64,000 nucleotides of DNA from Marinobacter sp. C7 (GTDB lineage: Bacteria > Pseudomonadota > Gammaproteobacteria > Pseudomonadales > Oleiphilaceae): contig NZ_JAKQZH010000002.1 in NCBI RefSeq assembly GCF_022343555.1, positions 744,001 to 808,000 of the forward strand, in the 5' to 3' direction. A program made the position numbers and the translations under genes. The number at the start of each line of letters is the position of its first letter. Position 1 is the first letter of the stretch. The notes below the pieces were generated by a model. The model was not told the DNA's origin and made no database searches. It saw only the letters and a list, made by a program, of their open reading frames with translations. Shown here one piece after another: positions 41,836-51,435 of this stretch.

Positions 41836-42304
41836 GTTTGCTCTGCTTCTGCTGCTGGCTGGGGTCCTTGCCTCGGCCGGTGATCTCCAGGCCGATGGCC
41901 TTGAGATCAGTCAGTATCGGGAGGGCAGGGTGCTCACCTGCGTTCCCGTGATTGACGCGGAGTTTGAACTCTCGTTCATCCACTCCGTGTCGTTAACGCC
42001 AGTGACGGACTACTATCGCCTGATCAAATCTCCAACTGGTGATCTAACGATCAAGCAGACGGCAGAAGTTTTTGTCGCTCATGGGCAGGGTTTGCCCTCC
42101 CTGGTGAATGAGCCGGACGCCACGTCGTTTGAGCATCGGAACGGTCAGTTCATCCTGAAGATGGACCGTAAAATTGGTCGCCTGATCGTGCGCACCGACC
42201 AGCGGTTCAAAAACAGGCTGCACACTGGCAACAGCACTATCAATTTGAACCAATGGCCGGACAGCGGGCTGCTGATTGCGCCGGTCTCCAACTGCCAACA
42301 ATAA
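41828..42304 (+). CDS. DUF1850 domain protein
   Basis: A 158-residue exported protein with signal peptide (KFALLLLLAGVLASAGDLQA). The conserved FELSFIHSVSLTPVTDYYR motif of DUF1850 follows. Such proteins regularly occur between TAXI binding-protein and permease genes and may be small TRAP accessories. The start is the TTG at 41828, overlapping the end of the TAXI gene by eight bases. Confidence 0.83.
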   Translation: MNKFALLLLLAGVLASAGDLQADGLEISQYREGRVLTCVPVIDAEFELSFIHSVSLTPVTDYYRLIKSPTGDLTIKQTAEVFVAHGQGLPSLVNEPDATSFEHRNGQFILKMDRKIGRLIVRTDQRFKNRLHTGNSTINLNQWPDSGLLIAPVSNCQQ

Positions 42305-42320
42305 CGCAGAGTCAACGGGT

Positions 42321-44567
42321 ATGAGCAATTCAAACAGCCAGACTGCCAACCGTTCGTCATCCAGCGGGCCTGAAATGCATCAGGCTGATCTGGATAACCT
42401 GATTAAAAAGTTCGATAACGAATCGAATTTTCGGGACCTGAAAGGCATTCTCAAAACGCTTGTGACCATCACCTGCGTTGTCCTCAGTGTCTTCCATATA
42501 TACACGGCGGGTTTCGGTCTATTGAATGAAGTGACCCACCGTAACGTGCATATGGCCTTCATCATGGGCCTGCTGTTTATCGTGTTTCCCAGACGGCCGC
42601 CTAAACACTTCAAGCTCAATATGGGGCTGAGCCTTCTGTATGGTGCTTTTTACCTGTTGATCGCTCATCAACTGGTTCAGGCGCTGGCCGGCGATATCCC
42701 AGCCTGGTGGGGATGGGGGATTTACGGCTTTGCCGGGCTAATGGCGCTGTCTGCTCTGCCCGTAGCTGCTCTGGGTGGGCGCAATAAGCCCAGCTGGATC
42801 GACTGGCCGTTGATGTTGGCAGGGGCCGGTTTCTCCGCTTATCTGATCGTCTTCTTCGAAGAGATCTTCATTATCAACGTTGGTTTCCCGAAAGCCTTCG
42901 ATTACATCATGGGCGGTATTGCCGTGATGTTGGTGGTTGAGGGTGCCCGCCGGACCATGGGGGAATCACTGTCGATCATTGGTGTGCTGGCATTGCTATA
43001 CGCCATGTTTGGTCCCTATTTACCGGGTGTGATGGCGCACCGTGGGTACGACATCATCCGTTTGGTAGAGCATTTGTACCTGGGCACCGAAGGTATCTAT
43101 GGCATTGCCATTGGCGTGGTTGCCACCTACGTTTACCACTTCGTTTTATTTGGCGTACTGGCTCAGGCTTCCGGTCTTGGCCAGCTGTTCATCGAGTTGG
43201 CAACACTGGTCGCCGGTCGCTATTCCGGAGGCCCAGCCAAAGTGTCTGTCGTTTCATCAGGCTTCTTTGGCATGATCTCTGGTTCCCCAGTCGCTAATAC
43301 CGTGACAACCGGGGCATTTACGATCCCGATGATGAAGAAGTACGGGTTCAGTGGCCGTTTTGCCGCCGCTACCGAGGCAGCCTCATCCTGTGGTGGGCAG
43401 ATCACCCCGCCGATCATGGGGGCCTCGGCGTTTGTCATGTCGGAAATGCTTGGTGTGCCCTACAACGAGCTGATTCTCATTGCAATTATTCCAGCTGCGT
43501 TCCACTACCTGGCCACCCTCTGTATGGTTCATTTCGAGGCCCGTCGCCTGGACCTCAAGGGCATGCCGGCTGACCAGATTCCCCGGTTTGGAGCCGTACT
43601 CGCCAAACATTGGCACCAGGTGATTCCGCTCGTGGTGATGGTGACGTTGCTGTTGATGCAGTTCACGCCATTTTTGGCGGCATTCTGGGGCATTATCCTG
43701 ACCATTGCCTGTTCCTACATTCCTCTGGTGTTGCGGCCTCTGGGATTCAAGAAGCTGGATCATGAGAGCGTGCTTACGCCTCGTCGCTTGATCGACGGCC
43801 TGGAAGAAGGCGCCAAGCAGTCCATCGCGATTACCGCTGCCTGCGCCTGCGTTGGTTTCCTGCTGGGTGTCACCACGCTGACCGGGCTTGGCTTCAAGTT
43901 CTCCGGAGCCATTGTTGGTCTGGCTCATGACTTTGGCAGCACGCTTTCGGCGTTCGTGCCCTTTGATCTGGTAACCGAAAACAGCTTGACCTTGTTCATC
44001 GCTCTGCTGCTGGTGGCCGTCGCTTGTATCCTTATGGGGGCGGGGATTCCGACGACGCCGACCTATATCATCTTGGCCTCCATTGTGGCACCGGCACTGG
44101 ATGAGTTTGGGATCGCCCTTCTGGCTTCCCACTTCTTCATCTTCTATTACGGTGTGTTGGCTGATGTGACGCCACCGGTTGCTCTGGCCGCTTATGCGGG
44201 AGCGGGCATTTCCGGCTCTGATCCAATGAGGACCGGTACTACCGCGTTCCGGCTGTCCATGGGCAAGGCACTGGTGCCATTGATGTTCATCTACGCGCCG
44301 AGCCTGCTGTTCCTCGACTTCACCTGGTATGAGTTCTCGATTGCCATGATCAGTGGCATCCTCTGTATCGTGGCGCTGTCGGCAGCCTATATCGGCTTCT
44401 TTAGCGCGCCGCTATCGAAACTTGAGAAGACCGTTCTGAGCCTTGCCGGTTTGTCGCTGGTGGCACACAGCCCATGGCTGCTGGTGATCTCTGGCGGCCT
44501 GGTTCTCGCCATACTTGGCAGAAACTATAGAATCGGAAACTACCAGCTAGCGACTCAGACGGGATAG
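42321..44567 (+). CDS. TRAP transporter permease, fused small and large subunits
   Basis: A 748-residue membrane protein. After a Ser/Asn-rich cytoplasmic N terminus (about 45 residues) come membrane segments of the DctQ-like part and then the large DctM-like domain, with GVVATYVYHFVLFGVLAQ, SSGFFGMISGSPVANTVTTG and ADVTPPVALAAYAGAGISG. This fused 4TM-12TM form is standard for TAXI TRAP systems, which use Na+ or H+ gradients for uptake. The ATG at 42321 follows ACGGGT; the longer frame that overlaps the DUF1850 gene is rejected. Confidence 0.92.
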   Translation: MSNSNSQTANRSSSSGPEMHQADLDNLIKKFDNESNFRDLKGILKTLVTITCVVLSVFHIYTAGFGLLNEVTHRNVHMAFIMGLLFIVFPRRPPKHFKLNMGLSLLYGAFYLLIAHQLVQALAGDIPAWWGWGIYGFAGLMALSALPVAALGGRNKPSWIDWPLMLAGAGFSAYLIVFFEEIFIINVGFPKAFDYIMGGIAVMLVVEGARRTMGESLSIIGVLALLYAMFGPYLPGVMAHRGYDIIRLVEHLYLGTEGIYGIAIGVVATYVYHFVLFGVLAQASGLGQLFIELATLVAGRYSGGPAKVSVVSSGFFGMISGSPVANTVTTGAFTIPMMKKYGFSGRFAAATEAASSCGGQITPPIMGASAFVMSEMLGVPYNELILIAIIPAAFHYLATLCMVHFEARRLDLKGMPADQIPRFGAVLAKHWHQVIPLVVMVTLLLMQFTPFLAAFWGIILTIACSYIPLVLRPLGFKKLDHESVLTPRRLIDGLEEGAKQSIAITAACACVGFLLGVTTLTGLGFKFSGAIVGLAHDFGSTLSAFVPFDLVTENSLTLFIALLLVAVACILMGAGIPTTPTYIILASIVAPALDEFGIALLASHFFIFYYGVLADVTPPVALAAYAGAGISGSDPMRTGTTAFRLSMGKALVPLMFIYAPSLLFLDFTWYEFSIAMISGILCIVALSAAYIGFFSAPLSKLEKTVLSLAGLSLVAHSPWLLVISGGLVLAILGRNYRIGNYQLATQTG

Positions 44568-44579
44568 GGAGTAAACCAC

Positions 44580-45338
44580 TTGAGTGAAAAGGATTATACC
44601 GTTCCGGCCCTGTACAAGGGCTTGCGCATCCTGGAGATGTTTGACAGTAACTGTCGGGCATTGAGCCAGGTGGAGATGGCCGAACGTCTGGGGGTGAGTA
44701 CAAGCTCGATTTACCGGATTGTGCAGACCCTGACGTCCATGGGCTACCTGAATAAAATCGGGACCAACACCTATGCGCTCGGCACTCAAGTGGTTTCCCG
44801 CGGTTTTAGCTACCTTGCCAGTCGTGAGATTGTCGAGGTAGCGGCTCCGTTTATTACTCGGCTTCGGGACAGTACTTCGCTGTCTAGCCATGTTGGGGTT
44901 CGAGATGGCACTGAAGTGCTTTATGTATTCAGGGCGCTGGCATTGCAGAGGGTTTCGGTCAACGTACCTGTGGGTACCCGTTTCCCTTTGCATACGACTG
45001 CTATGGGCAGAGCGCTCTTGATGGGGATGACACCCACTGAGTTACAAAGCCTTTTCCAGGGTCAGCGACTGGATGGTTACCCGCGACCAGCACCACAGAC
45101 AATGCCTGAACTAATTGCGCTTTGCGAGAAGGAGCGAGCACAGGGTTGGACTCGTCATTACTCCGATCATTCAACCGCGTTGGCAGTGCCTATAAGGAAC
45201 TTTACTGGGCAGGTAATTGCGGCAATAAATATCTCTGGGCCGGATCCGGTAATGAATGCTGAGGGAGTCATGGAGACGTTGGTGTCTGAGCTGAAGCAGA
45301 CCGCGACCAATATTATGCGTCAGGTTGGCGGCGTCTAA
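44580..45338 (+). CDS. IclR family transcriptional regulator
   Basis: A 252-residue regulator. The HTH (LSQVEMAERLGVSTSSIYRI) is near residue 24, and the IclR ligand-binding domain follows with LHTTAMGRALLMGMT and the end motif AAINISGPDPVMNAE. It starts at TTG 44580, 12 bases after the TRAP permease gene, with GGGATAGGGA upstream. It is the second IclR protein in the island and probably regulates the TRAP operon. Confidence 0.9.
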   Translation: MSEKDYTVPALYKGLRILEMFDSNCRALSQVEMAERLGVSTSSIYRIVQTLTSMGYLNKIGTNTYALGTQVVSRGFSYLASREIVEVAAPFITRLRDSTSLSSHVGVRDGTEVLYVFRALALQRVSVNVPVGTRFPLHTTAMGRALLMGMTPTELQSLFQGQRLDGYPRPAPQTMPELIALCEKERAQGWTRHYSDHSTALAVPIRNFTGQVIAAINISGPDPVMNAEGVMETLVSELKQTATNIMRQVGGV

Positions 45339-45396
45339 TGCAGGTGCCACACATTAAGTACCGTCCCCAGCACCCGCACAACTAGAGGACTGCCCG

Positions 45397-45430
45397 ACAA
45401 AAAAGCCCGCTCAATGGCGGGCTTTTTTGT
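45397..45430. terminator. Bidirectional rho-independent terminator
   Basis: A 14-bp perfect stem (ACAAAAAAGCCCGC / GCGGGCTTTTTTGT) with a TCAATG loop. It serves the IclR gene from the left and the tRNA-Arg gene from the right. Confidence 0.9.
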
Positions 45431-45436
45431 AGAATA

Positions 45437-45513
45437 TGGCCCGCCCGTCAGGATTCGAACCTGAGACCTTCGCCTCCGGAGGGCGACGCTCTATCCAGCT
45501 GAGCTACGGGCGG
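45437..45513 (-). tRNA. tRNA-Arg (anticodon CCG)
   Basis: A 77-base cloverleaf. The 5' acceptor CCGCCCG pairs with the 3' CGGGCGG before the encoded CCA. The D-arm has AGCTCAGCTGGATAGAGC, the anticodon loop is CTCCGGA with anticodon CCG, and the T-arm is CAGGTTCGAATCCTG. It closely resembles E. coli tRNA-Arg(CCG). The terminator to the left is 7 bases from its 3' end. Confidence 0.96.
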
Positions 45514-45614
45514 AAGAAATCGGGCACGGTGTGCGTCAATTTCGAGGCGCAATCTTACGTGTGATCGGGTGCTCTGTCCAGCCCTCCGGCGATCTTGATT
45601 GCATCGGCCCCGTT

Positions 45615-47459
45615 TCAGGTGGAACCGACTTCGGCCCTGGGGTTTTTAGGATAGTAACGCTCCGGCAGGCGTTCGATGTGGGGAAAGAAACGGGTGTCCT
45701 TGTAGGGCATCTTCATGTAGCCGGAAACGCCCAGACCGGCAATCTGGTCCACGGCCGAGAGGATTTCATCGAGCAGGCGGGCGAACTCGTCTTCCCGGTC
45801 GGGGTCGAGCAGTCGGTAGTGGCTGTGAATCTTGAGGTGCCGGGGCAGCGACTCGAAGATGATCATGCCGGTGTGGTGGATGTCGTTCAGGGCTTCCAGG
45901 GCCTTGATCATGGTCCCCGGCAGTACAAGGAACTCCTCCGGATCGGGGCCGTCCTCGAAGTAGGAGTGTACCCGGGATTCGTCTTCCACCTCCGGTGCGG
46001 CACTGACCTCATAGCGCAGTTGCATGCCCGGATCGATCCGGAACGGCTGGTCTGGGCCGTCGCGGTCCACGTGCAGGGTGTTGCGGGCATTGAACAGGCA
46101 GCTCTTGAAGATGCCCTGGCGGTAGATGGCCTGGGCCAGGCAGACCATGTTGTTCACGGCCCGGATGAACGCGGTCTTTAGCGCCGGATCATGCAGGTTC
46201 AATGAGGTGTCGATGTAGACACCGTCGCTTTCCCAGCGCACGGCCAGGCCACCTTCCACCGGATAGCGTCCCAGCCGGCTGACGGCGGCCAGGAACGCCT
46301 TTTCGGTCTCGCCCATGCCCTGCATGAAGTTCTTGTAGTACCTGTCCAGCTGGACGTCGTTGACGTCGCTGAGGGTTTCCGGGGCGTTCTCCTGGCGCAG
46401 GAAGGATTTTCGGGAGCTGTATACCACGGTGTCGATCTCGTGATCGGAGGCGCGGGTCCAGACCGGCACCATCGGTGTGATCGGCGGCTCCGGCAGGTCG
46501 ATCATCACGGTGTGTGCCATCCTCGGCATTTCCTGGAGATAGTAATCACCGGCTTTCCGGCGGGTCTCCGGATCCGGTGACAGCATGCCGTCGAGCATGC
46601 GGGCGAATTCCATGGGCAGGCCCAGTGAGCTGGCCGGTATCGCCTGATGGCCGAACCGGCAGGACTGGCCGGAGGCGAGTGCATAGAGGGTGCCAGCGGC
46701 GCCCTGTTCATCGAAGCGGGGGGAGGAGAGTCCGCCGTTGAGTTGTTCCTCGCCAATGAAATAGACATCCCCCAGCCGGGCGTTGGTCTGCTGCAGGTTG
46801 TCGGACATCAGCTCCATGACATTGGCGGTGATGAACTGCTGGTTGGCGTCCAGCTGGGCGAATACCGACGAGCCCCAGTCGATCAGGGCAATGTTTTCGG
46901 TTCTGGCGTCAAAGACCAGGTTGGAGGGTTTGATGTCGCCATGCACGATGGGACGTCCGCCCGCGCTGGCGCCGCTGCGCAGGTTGCGCAGGATATCGGC
47001 GAGCTGGTCGGCGATGCGGATCACCAGTCTCGGTTTCAGGCGGCCTTCCTGCAGCGAGACTTCCTCCAGGTTGATGCCGGCGGCCCGTTCCATGACGAGG
47101 ATGGGCTGGTTGCGGGCCCGTTGGTAGGCGATCAGCCGTGGTACCCGTGGGTGGCGGACCTGTTCGAGAATGAAGGCTTCGTCCTCGAGCCGGTCCTGCA
47201 GGTGTTGGGGCAGGTTGATGCGGGTGAACTTGAAAACGTGCTCCGGGCCTGAGTGACCGTTCCCCGGCAGCTTGCCGGCGAACACGAAGCCGTAGGCGCC
47301 CTTGCCGATCAGTTCGATGTCCCGGTAACCCAGCTGGCGGAGCTGGGCGGCGCACAGCGCCACCCAGTCCTTGAGCTTCTTGGCATCGTCATGGCTGAGC
47401 AGATAGATCGACTGCTCTTCAGGTATATAGAACTGCTGAAGCTCGGTCTTCTGCTCCAT
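45615..47459 (-). CDS. Hanks-type Ser/Thr protein kinase in the branched-chain 2-oxoacid dehydrogenase operon
   Basis: A 614-residue cytoplasmic protein. The N-terminal half is a protein kinase domain: glycine loop GKGAYGFVFAG (52-62), Lys77, Glu94, catalytic loop HGDIKPSN (173-180, Asp175 and Asn180) and metal-binding DWG (194-196) in place of DFG. All essential residues are present, so activity is plausible. The C-terminal half (about 340-614) is unrecognised, soluble and without membrane segments. It starts eight bases after the E2 stop on the same strand and is probably co-transcribed with the dehydrogenase genes. Confidence 0.85.
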   Translation of the reverse strand: MEQKTELQQFYIPEEQSIYLLSHDDAKKLKDWVALCAAQLRQLGYRDIELIGKGAYGFVFAGKLPGNGHSGPEHVFKFTRINLPQHLQDRLEDEAFILEQVRHPRVPRLIAYQRARNQPILVMERAAGINLEEVSLQEGRLKPRLVIRIADQLADILRNLRSGASAGGRPIVHGDIKPSNLVFDARTENIALIDWGSSVFAQLDANQQFITANVMELMSDNLQQTNARLGDVYFIGEEQLNGGLSSPRFDEQGAAGTLYALASGQSCRFGHQAIPASSLGLPMEFARMLDGMLSPDPETRRKAGDYYLQEMPRMAHTVMIDLPEPPITPMVPVWTRASDHEIDTVVYSSRKSFLRQENAPETLSDVNDVQLDRYYKNFMQGMGETEKAFLAAVSRLGRYPVEGGLAVRWESDGVYIDTSLNLHDPALKTAFIRAVNNMVCLAQAIYRQGIFKSCLFNARNTLHVDRDGPDQPFRIDPGMQLRYEVSAAPEVEDESRVHSYFEDGPDPEEFLVLPGTMIKALEALNDIHHTGMIIFESLPRHLKIHSHYRLLDPDREDEFARLLDEILSAVDQIAGLGVSGYMKMPYKDTRFFPHIERLPERYYPKNPRAEVGST

Positions 47460-47467
47460 AACGCCCG

Positions 47468-49066
47468 TCAGCCCAGATGCAGCAGCATGGATTGCGGCGA
47501 TTCCAGGTAGCCTTTCCAGCGGTTGCAGAAGCGCGCAATGGTGCCGCCGTCGATGATGCGGTGGTCGCCCGCCCAGCTCACCGTCAGGATCGCACGTTCC
47601 ACCACGTTGCCATCGGCATCGAAGCGCGGAAGTTTCTGGGTCCGGCCCAGGGCGACGATGGCCACTTCCGGCGGGTTGATAATGGGGGAGGCGTAGGTGC
47701 CACCCAGCGCGCCAATGTTGGAGATGGTGATGGTGCCGCCCTTGAGGTCGTCCTGGCTGACACGGCCCGAGCGCGCGGCCTCGGTCAGGCGGGTGACTTC
47801 ATCGGCCACGCCCAACAGGGTCAGGCTTTCCACGCCCTTCACGTTCGGCACCATCAGACCGGCCTTGCTGTCCACGGCCATGCCGATGTTGCACTGGGGC
47901 TGGTAGTGGATCTCCGTGACCTCGTCATTGAGGCGACTGTTGAGCACCGGGAATTCGCGGATCGCCAGGGCCATGGCCTTCATGAAGAAGGGCATCAGGG
48001 TCAGCCGCGAGCCGCGAGCCTCGGCTTCGGGCTTGAGCTGTTCGCGCAGGACGAGCAGGTCAGTGACATCGATGTCCTCACTGTAGATGAAGTGGGGAAT
48101 CGTGGTTGCTGATTGCACCATGCTGCGGGCCATCGCCGCCCGGACGCCCCGGATCGGTTCCACCCGTGCTTCCAGCTCGCGCTCCGGTTTCCGGTGCTCG
48201 CCGGCAGCCTGTGCCGACGGTGCTTCACCGGCAGGTTGCCTGGGTTCCGGGGCGGGCTTGGGCTGGTCGAGATGGGCCAGAACATCGGCCTTCAGTACCC
48301 GGCCATCCTTGCCGGAGCCCTCGATGTCGGCCAGGTCCAGGTTGTGCTCCCGCACCAGGCGGCGCACGGCCGGGCTGGCGGGAATCCGGGGACGGTTGCC
48401 GGTGGCCACCGGTCTGGCCGGTGCCGGTGCGCTTTCCGGGGCCGGTCTTGACTCAGTCCGGGCCTCGGCCGGCTCGTCCCTGTCTCTGGGGATGAAGGCG
48501 AACAGCGGGGAATGCACCCGGGCCATTTCCTGTTGCTTGTGGTAAAGCTTGGTCACTCGGCCGGCCTTGGGGGCGGTGATCTCGACCATGGCCTTGTCGG
48601 TCATCACATCGACCACCGGCTGGTCTTCCTCGATCTCGTCGCCTTCGGCCACACGCCATTCCACCACCTCGCACTCGACGATACCCTCGCCGATGTCCGG
48701 CAGGATGAAGTCCTCGGTGACGTCGCCGGCGCCAGTTTCACCTGCTGGGGCGGGCTCCGGCGCTGCCGGTGCCTCGTCGCCGGTGTCCGCCGGCTGTTCT
48801 GCGGGCGCGGAGCCCTGTCCGGCCTCGCCATCCACCTCCACCAGCTCAAACAAAGGGGCGTGGACTTTCGCGATGTCGCCTTCCTTGTGGTACAGGCGGG
48901 TCACCTTGCCCTTGTACGGTGCCGGGATTTCCACCAGGGCCTTGTCGGTCATCACCTCGGCCACCGGCTGGTCTTCCTCGATGATGTCTCCCTCGGCGAC
49001 CAGCCATTTGACCAGTTCGCACTCCACGATACCTTCGCCGATATCGGGCAGTATAAAATCACTCAT
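47468..49066 (-). CDS. bkdB: Branched-chain 2-oxoacid dehydrogenase E2 (dihydrolipoyl acyltransferase)
   Basis: A 532-residue acyltransferase with two N-terminal lipoyl domains (lysine in VMTDKALVEI near residue 43 and in VMTDKAMVEI near 150), Pro/Ala-rich linkers, a peripheral subunit-binding domain (RIPASPAVRRLVREHNLDL) and a C-terminal catalytic domain with DHRIIDG. The MTDKA lipoyl motif favours branched-chain or acetoin/2-oxoacid types over pyruvate E2. It follows the E1 beta gene by 26 bases. Two lipoyl domains are more than many BkdB proteins have. Confidence 0.9.
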   Translation of the reverse strand: MSDFILPDIGEGIVECELVKWLVAEGDIIEEDQPVAEVMTDKALVEIPAPYKGKVTRLYHKEGDIAKVHAPLFELVEVDGEAGQGSAPAEQPADTGDEAPAAPEPAPAGETGAGDVTEDFILPDIGEGIVECEVVEWRVAEGDEIEEDQPVVDVMTDKAMVEITAPKAGRVTKLYHKQQEMARVHSPLFAFIPRDRDEPAEARTESRPAPESAPAPARPVATGNRPRIPASPAVRRLVREHNLDLADIEGSGKDGRVLKADVLAHLDQPKPAPEPRQPAGEAPSAQAAGEHRKPERELEARVEPIRGVRAAMARSMVQSATTIPHFIYSEDIDVTDLLVLREQLKPEAEARGSRLTLMPFFMKAMALAIREFPVLNSRLNDEVTEIHYQPQCNIGMAVDSKAGLMVPNVKGVESLTLLGVADEVTRLTEAARSGRVSQDDLKGGTITISNIGALGGTYASPIINPPEVAIVALGRTQKLPRFDADGNVVERAILTVSWAGDHRIIDGGTIARFCNRWKGYLESPQSMLLHLG

Positions 49067-49092
49067 GATTGCTCTCCTGTCCTGATATCAAC

Positions 49093-50070
49093 CTAGAAGT
49101 CCACACTCGACCTGATGGCCTCGAAGACCTTCAGGTGATTGGGCAGGTGCTCTTTCTCCAGCACCAGCGGGAAGGGCGTGTCCATCCCGGTGACCCGTGC
49201 GATCGGGGATTCCAGGTACAGGAAGCAGCGTTCCTGGATCGTCGCTGCGATTTCGCCGGCGAAACCACCGGTCAGTGGCGCTTCATGGGTAACCACCAGG
49301 CGCCCGGTCTTGAACACCGAGTTCGCCACGGTCTCCACGTCCCAGGGCAGGATGGTTCGCAGATCGATGATTTCGCAGGAAATGCCATCTTTCTCCGCCA
49401 TGTCGACGGCCTGTTCGATCACCTCCATCTGCGCACCCCAGCCCAGCACGGTCACATCCGTGCCTTCCTTGAGGACTTCTGCTTCGCCCAGCGGCAGCCG
49501 GTAGTCCTCGTCGGGCACTTCGCCGACGGAGGCACGATAGAGCCGTTTGGGTTCGAAGAACAGGGTCGGGTTGGGATCGTGGATGGCTCCCAGCAGCAGG
49601 CCTTTGGCCTGGTGAGGGTTGCGCGGAACGACAATCTTCAGCCCGGGCGTGTGTGCGAAGTACGCCTCCGGCGACTGGGAGTGGTAAAGCCCGCCGGCGA
49701 TGCCGCCACCGTACGGCGCGCGAATGGTCAGCCCGCCGACATTGAACAGGTTGCCGGAGCGATACCGGAACTTGGCGGATTCGTTCACGATCTGGTCGAA
49801 GGCCGGGAAGATGTAGTCGGCAAACTGGATCTCGGCCACGGGCACGGAGCCCTGGGCAGCCAGACCGTTGGCGAAACCGATGATGCCCTGTTCCACCAGT
49901 GGCGTGTTGAAGCAGCGCGCCTTGCCGTATTTCTGTTGCAGGTTGCTGGTGGCCCGGAAGACACCACCGAAGACGCCGACGTCCTCACCGAAGCACAGCA
50001 CCCGCTCGTCGGCGGCCATGGCGGTGTCCAGGGCGTTGTTAATGGCCTGAAGCATGTTCATCTGTGTCAT
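49093..50070 (-). CDS. bkdA2: 2-oxoisovalerate dehydrogenase E1 beta subunit
   Basis: A 325-residue transketolase-type subunit. The N-terminal [20 protein letters not shown] and [17 protein letters not shown] motifs are typical, with [15 protein letters not shown] and [15 protein letters not shown] later. It pairs with E1 alpha to decarboxylate 2-oxo acids from Val, Leu and Ile. Its start is one base after the E1 alpha stop. Confidence 0.92.
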   Translation of the reverse strand: MTQMNMLQAINNALDTAMAADERVLCFGEDVGVFGGVFRATSNLQQKYGKARCFNTPLVEQGIIGFANGLAAQGSVPVAEIQFADYIFPAFDQIVNESAKFRYRSGNLFNVGGLTIRAPYGGGIAGGLYHSQSPEAYFAHTPGLKIVVPRNPHQAKGLLLGAIHDPNPTLFFEPKRLYRASVGEVPDEDYRLPLGEAEVLKEGTDVTVLGWGAQMEVIEQAVDMAEKDGISCEIIDLRTILPWDVETVANSVFKTGRLVVTHEAPLTGGFAGEIAATIQERCFLYLESPIARVTGMDTPFPLVLEKEHLPNHLKVFEAIRSSVDF

Positions 50071-50071
50071 C

Positions 50072-51256
50072 TCAGGCCCCTCCCTTGGCGTGTTCGGCGC
50101 TCTTGGGGTAGGCGTCCGGATAGCGGCGGATGTGCGCCTTCAGTTTCTCGAACTGCTCGGCCAGCACCGGCGGCACCTCGTCGTAGACGTCGCTCACCAG
50201 CGATTCCAGCGGGGGTGGCGGGCGTTTCTGGGCCCGTTTCATGGTCTCCAGCACCTCCCGGCGCATGGTTTCCTGCAGCTGTTTCTCATCGTCTTCGCTC
50301 CACCACTTCTTGCGCTCGAGCCAGAGTCGCATGCGCAGGATGGGGTCTTTCTCGCGCCAGACAGCCTCTTCGTCCTTGCTGCGATAGCCGGACGGGTCGT
50401 CAGAAGAGGAATGGGCGGCCAAGCGATAGCTCATGGCCTCGATCAGTACCGGGCGGTTGTGCTCCACCGCCAGGCTGCGGGCGGCCCTGGTAGCCTCGTG
50501 CATGGCCAGGACGTCGTTGCCGTCCACACGGATGACATCCATCTTGTAGCCGTAGGCCCGGGGTGCCACACCGTCGGCTGCGAACTGTTCGGCAGCCGGA
50601 GTGGAAATGGCATAGCCATTGTTGCGGCACAGGAAAATGACCGGGACCCGCTGCACGGCGGCCATGTTCAGGGCAGCGTGGAAATCACCTTCCGAGGCCG
50701 CACCTTCGCCGAAATAGGTAATAGTGCAGTTACCTTCGCCCGCCAGTTTCTGGCCGTAGGCGTAACCGGTGGCCTGGGGGATCTGGGTGGCCAGGGGTGA
50801 TGAGATGGTCATGTAGTTCAGCTTTTTGGAGCCGTAGTGCACGGGCATCTGGCGACCCTTGCCGTAGTCCAGTTCATTGCCGAACAACTGGTTCATGAAT
50901 TCATCAATGGTGAAGCCCCGATAGGCGAGGGCACCCTGTTCCCGGTACTGCGCCATGATCATGTCGGCGTCATCCAGGGCTGCGGCACTGCCGATGACGG
51001 CGGCTTCCTCGCCGGTGCACTGCATGTAGAAGCTCAGTCGGCCCTGTCGCTGGGCGGCGAGCATGCGCTCATCCAGGATCCGGGTCGTAACCATCGTCCG
51101 GTAGATGCGCAGGGCTTTGTCTTTGTCCAGTGCCGGCGCTTTGGCACCCTTGTACAGGGAGCCGTCCTGCTTGAGCAGTTTAAAGGTGGGAATACGAAAC
51201 TCTGCTCCGTCGGTAAAAACCGGGGAGTAAACAACCTTGGATCTTGTTGTTGTCAT
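50072..51256 (-). CDS. bkdA1: 2-oxoisovalerate dehydrogenase E1 alpha subunit
   Basis: A 394-residue ThDP-dependent subunit. The ThDP/Mg site appears as [19 protein letters not shown] followed by NNGYAIST. The phospho-loop region [16 protein letters not shown] corresponds to the segment with the regulatory serine in mammalian E1 alpha; serines are present here. It is the first gene of the operon (E1 alpha, E1 beta, E2, kinase). The conserved Ser makes regulation by the operon kinase conceivable (inference). Confidence 0.92.
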   Translation of the reverse strand: MTTTRSKVVYSPVFTDGAEFRIPTFKLLKQDGSLYKGAKAPALDKDKALRIYRTMVTTRILDERMLAAQRQGRLSFYMQCTGEEAAVIGSAAALDDADMIMAQYREQGALAYRGFTIDEFMNQLFGNELDYGKGRQMPVHYGSKKLNYMTISSPLATQIPQATGYAYGQKLAGEGNCTITYFGEGAASEGDFHAALNMAAVQRVPVIFLCRNNGYAISTPAAEQFAADGVAPRAYGYKMDVIRVDGNDVLAMHEATRAARSLAVEHNRPVLIEAMSYRLAAHSSSDDPSGYRSKDEEAVWREKDPILRMRLWLERKKWWSEDDEKQLQETMRREVLETMKRAQKRPPPPLESLVSDVYDEVPPVLAEQFEKLKAHIRRYPDAYPKSAEHAKGGA

Positions 51257-51372
51257 AATCCTCTTCCTGGGGTAGTGGCCTGAGGAACACGGCTCCCCTT
51301 GTGGGGGTGCCGATCACTTAAGTGTAGACAATCCGACAGAGTCTGGTGCGACCTGACGGAGTCATCTGATGC

Positions 51373-51386
51373 TTACCTTAACGTAA
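51373..51386. promoter_or_regulatory. Near-perfect palindrome upstream of the bkd operon
   Basis: TTACCTTAACGTAA is a 14-base palindrome with one mismatch, about 117 bases before the E1 alpha start in an otherwise unassigned gap (51257-51435). It recalls MerR-family LiuR-type sites reported for branched-chain amino acid degradation genes. Similarity is by eye and from memory. Confidence 0.3.
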
Positions 51387-51435
51387 ACTGCGGGATTCGG
51401 GTAGACCCCTTACGGAGTTTCCTTGATCGGGGCGG

